NCBI RefSeq assembly: GCF_002099195.1
Contig: NZ_NBYX01000006.1
Coordinates: 186,001 to 250,000, forward strand
DNA length: 64,000 nucleotides
DNA from: Burkholderia puraquae
GTDB taxonomy: Bacteria; Pseudomonadota; Gammaproteobacteria; Burkholderiales; Burkholderiaceae
Direction of reading: 5' to 3'
Made by a program: the position numbers and the translations under genes. The notes beneath the pieces were generated by a model that worked only from the letters and a program-made list of their open reading frames with translations, did no database searches and had not been told where the DNA came from. Shown in pieces: positions 9,001 to 18,952 of this stretch. Each line of letters begins with the position of its first letter. Within the stretch, counting starts at the first letter, position 1.

Positions 9001-9034
9001 GCGACCTCCGTTGGCGAACGGGTATCGGGCGCGC

Positions 9035-9661
9035 TCATGCTTCCTCCGCGAGCCGCGCCAGCAGCGCCTTCAGCGCCAGCGCGCGATGGCTGTGCGTATT
9101 CTTCACGGCCGGCTCGAGTTCGGCGGCCGTCGCGCCAAGCGACGGCAGGTAGAAATACGGGTCGTAGCCGAAACCGTGGTCGCCGCGCGGCGTATCGACG
9201 ATCTCGCCCGCCCAGCGCCCTTCGGCGAACAGCGGCTCAGGGTCGTCCGCATGGCGCACGAGCGCGAGCACGCAGCAATAGTATGCGCGCCGGTCGTCGA
9301 CGCCGCGCAGTTGCTCGACGAGATACGCGTTGTTCGCCGCGTCGCCCTTGTCGCGGCCCGCGCGCTGCGCGTAACGCGCCGAGTAGACGCCCGGCGCGCC
9401 GCGCAGCACGCGCACGCACAGGCCCGAATCGTCGGCGATCGCCGGCAGCCCGGTGAGCCGCGACGCGTGGCGCGCCTTCGTCAGCGCATTCTCGATGAAG
9501 GTGCCGAACGGCTCTTCCGCCTCGGGCACCGCGAGGTCGCCCTGCGGGACGATCTCGATGCCGACCGTCGAGAACAGCGCGGTGAATTCGCGCAGCTTGC
9601 CGGCGTTGTTCGACGCGAGAACGATGCGCGACAGCGGCGCAATGGTGTGGTCGTCCGGCAT
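9035..9661 (-). CDS. rdgB: RdgB/HAM1 family XTP/dITP pyrophosphatase
   Basis: A 208-residue nucleotide-pool sanitiser that hydrolyses dITP, XTP and related non-canonical purine triphosphates to monophosphates. Family motifs are visible: VLASNNAGKLREF near the N-terminus, FIENALTKARHAS, and the phosphate/metal-binding ADDSGLCV segment, then APGVYSARYAQ. The ATG at 9661 lies one base after the rph stop codon, so the genes are translationally coupled. The length is normal. Confidence 0.96.
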   Translation of the reverse strand: MPDDHTIAPLSRIVLASNNAGKLREFTALFSTVGIEIVPQGDLAVPEAEEPFGTFIENALTKARHASRLTGLPAIADDSGLCVRVLRGAPGVYSARYAQRAGRDKGDAANNAYLVEQLRGVDDRRAYYCCVLALVRHADDPEPLFAEGRWAGEIVDTPRGDHGFGYDPYFYLPSLGATAAELEPAVKNTHSHRALALKALLARLAEEA

Positions 9662-9662
9662 G

Positions 9663-10394
9663 TCAGGCGCCCAGCACGTCTTTCTGAAGCTGCACGAGCC
9701 CGGCGATCCCGCCTTGCGCGAGGTCGAGCAGCGCGTTCATCTCGGCGCGCGAGAACGGCACGCCTTCGGCCGTGCCCTGGACTTCGACGAAGCCGCCGGC
9801 GCCCGTCATCACGACGTTCATGTCGGTGTCGCAGCGCGAATCTTCTGCGTAATCGAGGTCGAGCACGGGCGCGCCTTCGTACACGCCGACCGAGATCGCG
9901 GCGACGTGGTCGGTGATCGGCGAGCGCGTGAGCTTGCCGGCCGCGATCAGCTTCGACACGGCGTCGTGTGCGGCGACGAACGCGCCGGTGATGCTCGCCG
10001 TGCGCGTGCCGCCGTCGGCCTGGATCACGTCGCAGTCGATGTGGATCGTGCGCGGGCCGAGCGCCTCGAGGTCGAACACCGCGCGCAGCGCGCGGCCGAT
10101 CAGGCGCTGAATTTCCTGCGTGCGGCCGGTCTGCTTGCCGCGCGCGGCTTCGCGGTCGCTGCGCGTATGCGTCGCGCGCGGCAGCATCCCGTATTCGGCG
10201 GTCAGCCAGCCTTGCCCGCGGTCGCGCAGGAAATCGGGCACGCGTTCGGAGACGCTCGCGGTGCAGAGCACCTTCGTGTCGCCGAATTCGACCAGCACCG
10301 AGCCTTCGGCATGTTTCGTGTAGTGGCGCGTGAGGGCGACCTTGCGCAGTTCGTCGGCGCGACGGCCGCTCGGGCGAGACAGGGAAGACGTCAT
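9663..10394 (-). CDS. rph: Ribonuclease PH
   Basis: A 243-residue phosphorolytic 3'-exonuclease that trims tRNA precursors. It starts [19 protein letters not shown], the conserved N-terminal arginine-rich segment. It contains [16 protein letters not shown], the [17 protein letters not shown] active-site region and [21 protein letters not shown]. It is the first gene of the cluster rph-rdgB-hemW and is divergent from yicC, another RNase-linked gene, across a ~170-bp promoter region. Length and motifs are complete, unlike the frameshifted rph of E. coli K-12. Confidence 0.97.
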   Translation of the reverse strand: MTSSLSRPSGRRADELRKVALTRHYTKHAEGSVLVEFGDTKVLCTASVSERVPDFLRDRGQGWLTAEYGMLPRATHTRSDREAARGKQTGRTQEIQRLIGRALRAVFDLEALGPRTIHIDCDVIQADGGTRTASITGAFVAAHDAVSKLIAAGKLTRSPITDHVAAISVGVYEGAPVLDLDYAEDSRCDTDMNVVMTGAGGFVEVQGTAEGVPFSRAEMNALLDLAQGGIAGLVQLQKDVLGA

Positions 10395-10568
10395 GGGGGA
10401 ATCGTGGACGGGAGAGGAAACCCCGATTTTAGCGCCGAACGGCAGCGTTGCCCGGCGGGGTAGGGTGCAAAAATGGGATAATGCGCGCTTCCCGCCCCGC
10501 GCTTTCCGATGCGCCGGGCGCCTCGACACATCCCCGCCCGCGAGGGCACCCAGACGGCGAGACGAACC

Positions 10569-12264
<1,696 letters not shown>

Positions 12265-12322
12265 CGCGGGGGACGAGGGACATAAGGTAGAATAAGCACT
12301 ATATTCAGAAGGAATTACCAAC

Positions 12323-12526
12323 ATGGCTCGCATTACCGTCGAAGACTGCCTGAAGCAAATCCCGAACCGCTTCGAACTGGCGCTCGCCGCCACCTATCGC
12401 GCGCGGCAGCTCGCGCAAGGCCATACGCCGAAGATCGAAAGTCGTGACAAGCCGACCGTCGTCGCGCTGCGCGAAATCGCTGCCGGCCAGGTCGGCGTCG
12501 AGATGCTGAAGAAGGTGCCGGTGTAA
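12323..12526 (+). CDS. rpoZ: RNA polymerase omega subunit
   Basis: The omega subunit (67 aa) aids RNA polymerase assembly by clamping the beta' subunit and forms part of one ppGpp-binding site. The sequence [20 protein letters not shown] is the hallmark N-terminus, followed by the conserved [11 protein letters not shown] helix. An AGAAGGAATT ribosome site precedes the ATG, and a TAGAAT -10-like hexamer lies about 30 bases upstream, so it may have its own promoter besides readthrough from gmk. It is followed by spoT 63 bases later. Confidence 0.97.
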
Positions 12527-12589
12527 CGCGCATCCGGCCCGTTCCAGCCATGTAATCCACGCGCGCAACGACTCGACCTGGAGGCGAAT

Positions 12590-14956
12590 ATGAGCACCAC
12601 CCCATCGTCCGCCTCCGCGGATTCGACCACCGAAGCCACGGCCCAGTCGCCTGCGCGCCAGTACATCGACGCGGTCCTCGAACAGTCCTTCCGGCATCTG
12701 TTCGGGCCGACCGCCACACCGGAGCAGCCTCGCAAGCACGGCGTCGTTTCGATCGCGAAACTGACGGCGGTGCTTGCCGAGTATCTCCCTCCGGAAGAAA
12801 TCAAAGAGGTCAAGGCGGCGTTCCACTTCAGTGACGAAGCCCACCTCGGTCAATATCGCCAGAGCGGCGAACCCTACATCACCCATCCCGTCGCCGTCGC
12901 GGAAATCTGCGCCGGCTGGAAGCTCGACGCGCAGGCCGTCATGGCAGCGCTCCTGCACGACGTGATGGAAGACCAGGGTGTGACCAAGAGCGAGCTGGCC
13001 GAACGGTTCGGCCCGAAGGTCGCCGAACTGGTCGACGGCCTGTCGAAGCTCGACAAGATGGAGTTCCGCAGCCGCGAGGAAGCGCAGGCGGAAAACTTCC
13101 GCAAGATGCTGCTCGCGATGGCACGCGACGTGCGCGTCATTCTCGTCAAGCTCGCCGATCGTCTGCACAACATGCGCACGCTCGGCGCGGTGCCGATGGA
13201 AAAGCGCCGCCGCGTCGCACGGGAAACGCTCGACATCTACGCGCCGATCGCGCACCGCCTCGGGTTGAACAACACGTATCGCGAGCTGCAGGACATGAGC
13301 TTCGCGAACTTCAACCCGCATCGCTACGCAACGCTCGAGAAGGCCGTGAAGGCCGCGCGCGGCAACCGCCGCGAAGTGATCAGCAAGATCCTCGAGGCCG
13401 CGCAGCGTGCGATGGCCGATGCGAAGATCGACGCCGAGATCACCGGCCGCGAAAAGACCATCTACAGCGTGTACCGCAAGATGCGCGACAAGCAGCTGTC
13501 GTTCTCGCAGGTGCTCGACGTGTACGGTTTTCGCGTCGTCGTCGACAGCCCGCTCGACTGCTACACGTGCATCGGCGCGCTGCACGCGCTGTACAAGCCC
13601 GTGCCCGGCAAGTTCAAGGACTACATCGCGATCCCGAAGATCAACGGCTATCAGTCGCTGCACACGACGCTCGTCGGCCCGTTCGGCGCACCGATCGAGT
13701 TTCAGGTGCGCACGCGCAAGATGCACGAGATCGCCGAAGCGGGTGTCGCCGCGCACTGGCTGTACAAGAACGGCAGCGCGGATCTCAGCGATGTGCAGAA
13801 GCGCGCGCACCAGTGGCTGAAGTCGCTGCTCGACATCCAGAGCGAAGCCGGCGATTCGAGCGAATTCCTCGAGCACGTGAAGATCGACCTGTTCCCCGAC
13901 GCGGTCTACGTGTTCACGCCGAAGTCGAAGATCATGGCGCTGCCGCGCGGCGCGACGGCACTCGATTTCGCCTATTCGATCCACAGTGATCTCGGCAACC
14001 AGTGTGTGGCCGTGAAGATCAACAACGAGTTGCTGCCGCTGCGCACCGAGCTGAAGAGCGGCGACATCGTCGAGGTGATCACCGCACCGTATTCGAAGCC
14101 GAACCCTGCATGGCTCGGCTTCGTGCGTACCGGCAAGGCGCGCTCGGCGATCCGTCACTACCTGAAGACGATGCGCCTGAACGAGTCGGTGCAGCTTGGC
14201 GAGCGGCTGGTCGACCAGAGCCTGAAGGGCTACGGTCTCGCGCTGGCCGATGTCGAGCCGGAAGTGTGGGAGAAGCTCGTGCAGTGGACGGGCAACAAGA
14301 GCCGTCAGGAAATCTTCGCGGACATCGGCCTCGGCCGTCGCGTGGCCGCGGTAATGGCCAAGCGCATCGAGGTGCTGATGAGCGGCCGCGACGCTGACGA
14401 CGATCTGCCGAAGTCCGAGCGGCATCCCGCGCACCATGCGCCGCCGGTCGTGATTACCGGCACCGAAGGGATGTCCGTGCAGTTGTCCGCGTGCTGCCGC
14501 CCGATTCCGGGCGACGCGATCATGGGTTACATCGGCATCGGCCTGGGGATGGCGATTCATACGACCGATTGCCGCGTGGCGCAGCGTATTCATCGCCGCG
14601 ATCCGGGCCGCTGGATCGACGTCGAATGGGCGCCGCAGCCGGGCCGCCTGTTCGATGTCGCGGTGAAGGCGCTCGTGAAGAACACGAAGGGCATCTTTGC
14701 GCGCGTGGCGGCAGACATCACGTCGGCCGACGCGAACATCGTGCATATCGCGATGGACGAGGATCTGACGCACGAATCGACGGTGCTGCGTTTCGTGATC
14801 CAGGTCAGCGACCGCGTGCATCTCGCGAACGTGATGCGGCGCGTGCGAACCAATCCGGATGTGATGCGGATCATGCGCGAACGCTCGACCGACGACAGCG
14901 TGCATGCACGTCACGACGGCGGCATGCGCATCGAGCGGGAGCGGCAGGATTATTGA
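12590..14956 (+). CDS. spoT: Bifunctional (p)ppGpp synthetase/hydrolase SpoT
   Basis: A 788-residue RelA/SpoT homologue that makes and degrades the stringent-response alarmone (p)ppGpp. The hydrolase HD domain has ITHPVAVAEI and the intact ALLHDVMED metal site (His123, Asp124), so hydrolysis should be active. The synthetase domain includes YRKMRDKQLSFSQVLDVYGFR and INGYQSLHTT. A TGS domain follows (PRGATALDFAYSIH) and an ACT domain closes the protein. An intact HD site and the gmk-rpoZ neighbourhood identify it as SpoT rather than RelA. The N-terminus has ~60 extra residues before the conserved core. Confidence 0.96.
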   Translation: MSTTPSSASADSTTEATAQSPARQYIDAVLEQSFRHLFGPTATPEQPRKHGVVSIAKLTAVLAEYLPPEEIKEVKAAFHFSDEAHLGQYRQSGEPYITHPVAVAEICAGWKLDAQAVMAALLHDVMEDQGVTKSELAERFGPKVAELVDGLSKLDKMEFRSREEAQAENFRKMLLAMARDVRVILVKLADRLHNMRTLGAVPMEKRRRVARETLDIYAPIAHRLGLNNTYRELQDMSFANFNPHRYATLEKAVKAARGNRREVISKILEAAQRAMADAKIDAEITGREKTIYSVYRKMRDKQLSFSQVLDVYGFRVVVDSPLDCYTCIGALHALYKPVPGKFKDYIAIPKINGYQSLHTTLVGPFGAPIEFQVRTRKMHEIAEAGVAAHWLYKNGSADLSDVQKRAHQWLKSLLDIQSEAGDSSEFLEHVKIDLFPDAVYVFTPKSKIMALPRGATALDFAYSIHSDLGNQCVAVKINNELLPLRTELKSGDIVEVITAPYSKPNPAWLGFVRTGKARSAIRHYLKTMRLNESVQLGERLVDQSLKGYGLALADVEPEVWEKLVQWTGNKSRQEIFADIGLGRRVAAVMAKRIEVLMSGRDADDDLPKSERHPAHHAPPVVITGTEGMSVQLSACCRPIPGDAIMGYIGIGLGMAIHTTDCRVAQRIHRRDPGRWIDVEWAPQPGRLFDVAVKALVKNTKGIFARVAADITSADANIVHIAMDEDLTHESTVLRFVIQVSDRVHLANVMRRVRTNPDVMRIMRERSTDDSVHARHDGGMRIERERQDY

Positions 14957-15107
14957 CGCTTGCCCGAGTGGGCGATCGATCGACGGCGGCCAATGGCCGC
15001 CGTTTTCATGTGTGCTGCTGGAGGCGTGAACGTGCGGCGTGGCCGACGTTCTTTCGAAAAGGGGCGCCACGCAACCAACCGTGCTGCGAGCGAGGGAAGG
15101 CGGGGCA

Positions 15108-15146
15108 GAAAAGAAAAAGGGCTTTCCCGGAGGAAAGCCCTTTTAA
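15108..15146 (-). terminator. Rho-independent terminator after the tRNA-Arg array
   Basis: On the minus strand a GGGCTTTCC / GGGAAAGCCC stem is followed by TTTTTCTTTTC. It lies just past the 3' end of the last tRNA-Arg and would also stop rightward readthrough from spoT less efficiently. Confidence 0.85.
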
Positions 15147-15148
15147 GG

Positions 15149-15225
15149 TGGCGCGGCTGGCAGGATTCGAACCCACGACCCCTTGGTTCGTAGCCAAGTA
15201 CTCTATCCAACTGAGCTACAGCCGC
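15149..15225 (-). tRNA. argV: tRNA-Arg(ACG), copy 1
   Basis: A 77-nt tRNA with acceptor GCGGCTG/CAGCCGC, discriminator G and encoded CCA. The anticodon loop CTACGAA between CTTGG and CCAAG gives anticodon ACG (read as ICG), and the T loop is GTTCGAATC. It is identical in sequence to the two copies that follow at 15286 and 15430. Confidence 0.97.
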
Positions 15226-15285
15226 ACGCAAAACGGTACTTCTCAACTGTCGGAACCTTCTGCGATGGGAAGGCCCCCAAAAAAG

Positions 15286-15362
15286 TGGCGCGGCTGGCAG
15301 GATTCGAACCCACGACCCCTTGGTTCGTAGCCAAGTACTCTATCCAACTGAGCTACAGCCGC
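15286..15362 (-). tRNA. tRNA-Arg(ACG), copy 2
   Basis: Identical to the copy at 15149-15225, with encoded CCA. It is separated from it by 60 bases that contain a CCTTCTGCGATGGGAAGG near-palindrome and a T-run on the minus strand. Confidence 0.97.
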
Positions 15363-15397
15363 ACGCAAAACAAAACTTCTACTGCTTTGAACTGAAA

Positions 15398-15428
15398 GGG
15401 CCTTCGGTTCAGAAGGCCCTCGGAAAAA
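15398..15428 (-). terminator. Hairpin between tRNA-Arg copies 2 and 3
   Basis: GGGCCTTC (15398-15405) and GAAGGCCC (15412-15419) form a perfect 8-bp stem. On the minus strand it is followed only by TTTCAG, so it may be a weak terminator or a processing signal between the tRNA copies. Confidence 0.45.
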
Positions 15429-15429
15429 G

Positions 15430-15506
15430 TGGCGCGGCTGGCAGGATTCGAACCCACGACCCCTTGGTTCGTAGCCAAGTACTCTATCCAACTGAGCTAC
15501 AGCCGC
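15430..15506 (-). tRNA. tRNA-Arg(ACG), copy 3
   Basis: The promoter-proximal copy, identical to the other two, with encoded CCA. The AT-rich segment just upstream on the minus strand (about 15520-15545, TTTTTATACAACCC) is where the promoter of the array should be. Confidence 0.97.
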
Positions 15507-15635
15507 ACGCAGAAGCGAAATTATAGCAGGGTTGTATAAAAAGGGAAGCCTTATTCGCGAATTGTTCTGCCCGGCCTTGCCGGGGCGCCCTTCGTGTACC
15601 CTTGGAGCATCAGTCATCCATGTTGAATCCGCATC

Positions 15636-16199
15636 ATGAACAAGGCGTTTGTCAAAGAGTCGGACGGCGACGACGACGATCTCGACCAGGCCCAGCCCGC
15701 GATTCCGGCTGGTGCGAAGAACTACATCACGCCCGCCGGCCACAAGCGGCTGAGGGACGAGCTACTGAACCTGATCGACGTCGAGCGTCCCGAGGTCGTG
15801 CGGCTCGTGTCCTGGGCCGCGTCGAACGGCGACCGGTCGGAGAACGGCGACTACATCTACGGCAAGCGGCGGCTTCGCGAGATCGATCGCCGCATCCGTT
15901 TCCTGACGAAGCGGCTCGATCTGGCCGAAGTCGTCGATGCGAGCCGGCAGGAGAATGTCGATCAGGTCTTTTTCGGCGCGACGGTCGATTACGAGACGCC
16001 GGACGGCGTGGATCACACGATCACGATCGTCGGGATCGACGAGGTCGATCTCGATCACGGCTGCGTCAGCTGGATTTCGCCGGTCGCGCGTGCGCTCATC
16101 AAGGCGAAGATCGGCGATACCGTCATGCTGATGACGCCGGCCGGCCCGCAGCCGATCGACGTGCTCGACGTCCGTTACCCGGCGCCGGGTAACGCCTGA
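15636..16199 (+). CDS. greB: Transcription elongation factor GreB
   Basis: GreB (187 aa) binds the secondary channel of RNA polymerase and stimulates cleavage of backtracked RNA. The coiled-coil N-terminal domain spans roughly residues 28-105 and includes NYITPAGHKRLRDELLNL and the acidic tip region NGDRSENGDYIYGKRRLREIDRRIRFL. The C-terminal FKBP-like domain follows from DQVFFGATVDY. An acidic extension of ~25 residues (SDGDDDDLDQAQP) precedes the core and is common in this genus. The YIYGKRRLREID sequence distinguishes GreB from GreA. Confidence 0.95.
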   Translation: MNKAFVKESDGDDDDLDQAQPAIPAGAKNYITPAGHKRLRDELLNLIDVERPEVVRLVSWAASNGDRSENGDYIYGKRRLREIDRRIRFLTKRLDLAEVVDASRQENVDQVFFGATVDYETPDGVDHTITIVGIDEVDLDHGCVSWISPVARALIKAKIGDTVMLMTPAGPQPIDVLDVRYPAPGNA

Positions 16200-16221
16200 G
16201 CGGCGCTCGGTGCGGCCTGGC

Positions 16222-16250
16222 AAAGAAAAAGCGCCCCGATGGGGCGCTTC
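16222..16250 (-). terminator. Terminator between greB and the porin
   Basis: The stem AGCGCCCC/GGGGCGCT with loop GAT is followed on the minus strand by TTTTTCTTTG, so it terminates the porin gene strongly. On the plus strand it would stop greB less well. Confidence 0.85.
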
Positions 16251-16282
16251 GTCATCCGGCGTGGAACGGATGTGCCGGTTGC

Positions 16283-17428
16283 TCAGAAGCGATGGCGCAT
16301 GCCGGCCGTGACCGCGATCTGCTTGTTGGTCGATGACGCGGCGCCCAGCCCGTTGATGTTGGCGCCGAGGTCGAGGCCGTCGTTGTTGACCTTCTGGAAC
16401 TCGCCCTGCAGGTAGACGTCGGTGCGCTTCGACAGCGCATAGTCGGCTTGCAGGTTGAACTGGTGCCAGGTCGGCTTGTCGCCGGCCAGGCGGCCCTGCG
16501 TGTACGTGTAGGAGCCGGCGAGCGACAGCGCCGGCGTCAGCGCGTAGCGGCCGTTGAGTTCGTAGTTGCTGAAGCGCGCGGTTCCGCCGAGGCCCGTGAT
16601 GCCGCCGGACACGCCGGACTGCCCCGCGCTGATCGCCCGGATGCCGGTCAGGCGCGTCTGCGTGAACACGAAACCGACCGTGGCCGGGCCGAACCCGTAA
16701 TTCAGGCCGGCGCCCCAGGTGCGCTGCACGCGCGATGCGAAGGTCCAGTCGCCGGTCACCGCGCCCGGATCGGACGCTGCCTGCGCGAGCGCGTTCACGT
16801 CGCTGTTCAGCTGCAAGTAAGCCGCGGCGAAGTTGAAGCCCAGGTAGCTGTACGACACGCCGCCGCTATAGGCGCGGTTGTTCGCGAAAGCCGTCGAGTT
16901 CGAGAACCCGTACAACGCACCGAACTTGAGGCCGCCGTAGTTCGCGCTCTGATACTTGACCGAGTTGTTGATCCGGAACGAGTTGTTCAGGTTGTCGTTG
17001 TCGAACGGGTGGGCGAACTGCGTGCCGCCGTACTGGGTACCGGTCAGCGACAGCGGCCCGAGGTAGTCGACGACGCTGTCGTACTGCCGGCCCAGCGTCA
17101 AGGAACCGTAGCTGTTGTGTGCGAGGCCGACAAACGCTTGCCGGCCGAATTCGCGGCCGTTCTGCTTCAGCGCGCCGTTGTTGATGCCGAAACCATTTTC
17201 CAGCGTGAAGATCGCTTTCAGGCCGCCGCCGAGATCTTCGGTGCCGCGCAAGCCCCAGCGGCTGCCGTTCACCGAACCGCTCGTTTCCTGCCAGGCGCTG
17301 TGGCCGTGCTGATTGTTCGTGTAGGTGATGCCTGCATCGATCAGGCCATAGAGCGTCACGCTGCTTTGCGCGTGGGCTGCTGTAACGAATACACCCGACA
17401 ACGCGGTGACGATCAGGGTTTTTTTCAT
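16283..17428 (-). CDS. Outer-membrane porin, Gram-negative (OmpC-like) family
   Basis: A 381-residue trimeric beta-barrel porin for passive diffusion of small hydrophilic solutes. The signal peptide is MKKTLIVTALSGVFVTAAHA, and the mature protein starts QSSVTLYGLIDAGITYTNN, the classic Burkholderia/Bordetella porin beginning. Alternating beta strands with SRWGLRGTEDLGGGLKAIF and GRQAFVGLAHNSYGSLTLGRQYD follow, and the protein ends GMRHRF with the C-terminal Phe required for Bam insertion. It is monocistronic with its own terminator. The substrate preference cannot be told. Confidence 0.95.
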   Translation of the reverse strand: MKKTLIVTALSGVFVTAAHAQSSVTLYGLIDAGITYTNNQHGHSAWQETSGSVNGSRWGLRGTEDLGGGLKAIFTLENGFGINNGALKQNGREFGRQAFVGLAHNSYGSLTLGRQYDSVVDYLGPLSLTGTQYGGTQFAHPFDNDNLNNSFRINNSVKYQSANYGGLKFGALYGFSNSTAFANNRAYSGGVSYSYLGFNFAAAYLQLNSDVNALAQAASDPGAVTGDWTFASRVQRTWGAGLNYGFGPATVGFVFTQTRLTGIRAISAGQSGVSGGITGLGGTARFSNYELNGRYALTPALSLAGSYTYTQGRLAGDKPTWHQFNLQADYALSKRTDVYLQGEFQKVNNDGLDLGANINGLGAASSTNKQIAVTAGMRHRF

Positions 17429-17825
17429 GGATCTGTCTCCAAACAGGATGATGTCGATCGAACCTGCTGCTGACTGGCATGTTTTGCTTGACGCTGCGAC
17501 CGGCCCGGCAGAGCGGCGGTGCGCTTATCAAAAAGCCATTTGCAGTGTACGGAGTGCGTGGAGCGGGGAAGGGTTACGCTTTAAGCAATAGTATATTTTG
17601 GAATCCGCAAAGATCGTCGAGGCAGCGCAAACGATTACCCATCAAGGGTTTGCGGCGGTGCAGCGAAAGAAAATGGCGCTCAGGACTCCGTAATGGGTGT
17701 TGCGCGATCGCGACAGGTAGTCAGCGGCAGGCGAGGGCGGTCGTAGCGCGATTATTGACACATCGGCAATAGAGGTTTGTGTGGAGCATGAATAATGAAA
17801 GGTTGTTCTCTCGCTATACTGCGAT
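17429..17825. other. Intergenic region upstream of the porin
   Basis: About 400 bases with no credible protein gene. It is less GC-rich than its surroundings and should contain the porin promoter: TATACT reads on the minus strand near 17590. TATACT at 17815-17820 on the plus strand is a candidate -10 for the sRNA described next, although no good -35 accompanies it. Confidence 0.4.
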
Positions 17826-17911
17826 CTCTGCTTTCCGAAGCAGACTTTTTCGTTGACGGAAAAGATCTCCAAACCTTTGTCGGCGCGACTTCCCAGTCGC
17901 GCTTTTTTTTT
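17826..17911 (+). ncRNA. Candidate small RNA ending in a strong terminator
   Basis: A perfect GCGCGACT-TCCC-AGTCGCGC hairpin (17883-17902) followed by nine Ts (17903-17911) forms a textbook intrinsic terminator on the plus strand, but no plus-strand gene precedes it. A TATACT hexamer at 17815-17820 could start a transcript near 17826. The resulting ~86-nt RNA would have a second hairpin (TCTGCTT-TCCG-AAGCAGA, around 17830-17847) and a single-stranded AU-rich middle, a layout common in Hfq-dependent sRNAs. The flanking gene at 17930 is on the opposite strand, so the terminator is not its own. Confidence 0.45.
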
Positions 17912-17929
17912 GCCCCGCTGCTCCGCATG

Positions 17930-18196
17930 CTATTGCGCGTGCGAGCGCCGCTTGCGCTTGGCCGCTGGCGCGGTCTCCTTGTCTTCGGTCGGGGGCGGCG
18001 TGTATGTCCAGTCTTCCATCACGTAGTGACGGGCATCGAGAGGCGATGCGAGCAGGTTCTGCCAGTGATCGCCATGCCAGGTCGTATCGAATTCGGTGTC
18101 GCAGGGCGCTTCGCGCGCGGACTCGGCCAGGGCGCGGGACTTGCGGCGTACGCGTCCGAGCCGGCTCGCGAAGCGCTTGATTCCGTCCAGCCACAT
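17930..18196 (-). CDS. Hypothetical basic protein (88 aa)
   Basis: An 88-residue, strongly basic soluble protein, unrecognised. It starts MWLDGIKRFASRLGRVRRKSR, has a central WHGDHWQNLLASPLDARHYVMEDWTYTPPP segment and a basic tail KRKRRSHAQ. The ATG at 18196 is preceded by a good GGAAGGAGA ribosome site; the longer frame has none. Third-position GC is typical for the genome, so it is probably real and genus-specific. Confidence 0.65.
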   Translation of the reverse strand: MWLDGIKRFASRLGRVRRKSRALAESAREAPCDTEFDTTWHGDHWQNLLASPLDARHYVMEDWTYTPPPTEDKETAPAAKRKRRSHAQ

Positions 18197-18443
18197 GACC
18201 TTCTCCTTCCTTCCGGCGTTAAGTGAGCATCGCAACGTCCCCGCGTTTCCGCAACCCGGAAAAAACCCGAGGATTTTACCGAGCCGATTTGTCCCCGGTA
18301 GGAATTTCATGATCGAGATTATCGACGCTCTAATCCCGGTAATGTTGACAGGTTTTTGATGCGAATCAATTAATCAAAGGTGATGGTGTACCGATTCCAA
18401 TGGCATTAGCGTTTTTTTGATAAAGCGACCATCAAAAATTTTC

Positions 18444-18473
18444 TTGACGCACCGGGATTGTCCAATTTATAAA
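18444..18473 (+). promoter_or_regulatory. Sigma-70-type promoter of the cold-shock gene
   Basis: TTGACG (18444-18449) and TATAAA (18468-18473) are separated by 18 bp in an AT-rich region, placing the transcription start near 18480. The transcript leader would then be about 128 nt, in the range of cold-shock mRNA leaders. Confidence 0.65.
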
Positions 18474-18497
18474 GTCAGCACTCCGTCCTCGGGCGGC

Positions 18498-18533
18498 GTG
18501 CTGGTGCTGGTGCTGGTGCTGGTGCTGGTGCTG
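18498..18533 (+). repeat. Hexanucleotide tandem repeat (GTGCTG)6
   Basis: Six perfect, contiguous copies of GTGCTG (36 bp) lie in the inferred 5' leader of the cold-shock gene, 74 bp upstream of its ATG. Short repeats of this type are prone to slippage, so the leader length may vary between isolates. Confidence 0.9.
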
Positions 18534-18607
18534 GCGCAATGTTTCGGGATTTCGGGAAACGGCTATAAAAATAGCTTTTTTGATCTAAACGAGTGGGGAA
18601 CGAAGAC

Positions 18608-18811
18608 ATGGATACCGGTATCGTGAAATGGTTTAACGATGCTAAAGGTTTCGGCTTTATTACGTCGGACAATGGTGGTGAAGATTTGTTTGCGCACTTT
18701 TCCGAAATCCGGATGGACGGCTTCAAGACGCTGAAGGAAAACCAGCGTGTTTCGTTCGACGTGAAAGTCGGGCCGAAAGGCAAGCAGGCAGCGAATATCC
18801 AGGCGGTCTGA
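18608..18811 (+). CDS. Cold-shock protein (CspA family)
   Basis: A 67-residue single cold-shock domain protein, an RNA chaperone that melts secondary structure in mRNA. The RNP1 motif KGFGFITSD and the RNP2-like DLFAHFSEI are intact after the [12 protein letters not shown] start. The ATG at 18608 matches the family; the in-frame upstream codons are leader. It has its own promoter, a long leader with a tandem repeat and its own terminator. Whether it is cold-inducible or constitutive cannot be told. Confidence 0.95.
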   Translation: MDTGIVKWFNDAKGFGFITSDNGGEDLFAHFSEIRMDGFKTLKENQRVSFDVKVGPKGKQAANIQAV

Positions 18812-18838
18812 CGCGCCACGCATTGCCGATCACGTCCG

Positions 18839-18866
18839 GCCCCCGCATTGCGGGGGCTTTTTGTTT
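18839..18866 (+). terminator. Terminator of the cold-shock gene
   Basis: A GCCCCCGCA / TGCGGGGGC stem is followed by TTTTTG on the plus strand, 27 bases after the stop codon. Confidence 0.9.
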
Positions 18867-18952
18867 TCCGGGGACGGAACATTCCGGTTCGGGCTGGCCG
18901 CGAACCCGGATGCCGGTGCATACTCACGGAAGCATCGTTTCCCAGTCTTTTC

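Noticed and set aside
15149..15506. CRISPR-like repeat
   Set aside because: The regular repeats are three complete tRNA-Arg genes, not a CRISPR array.
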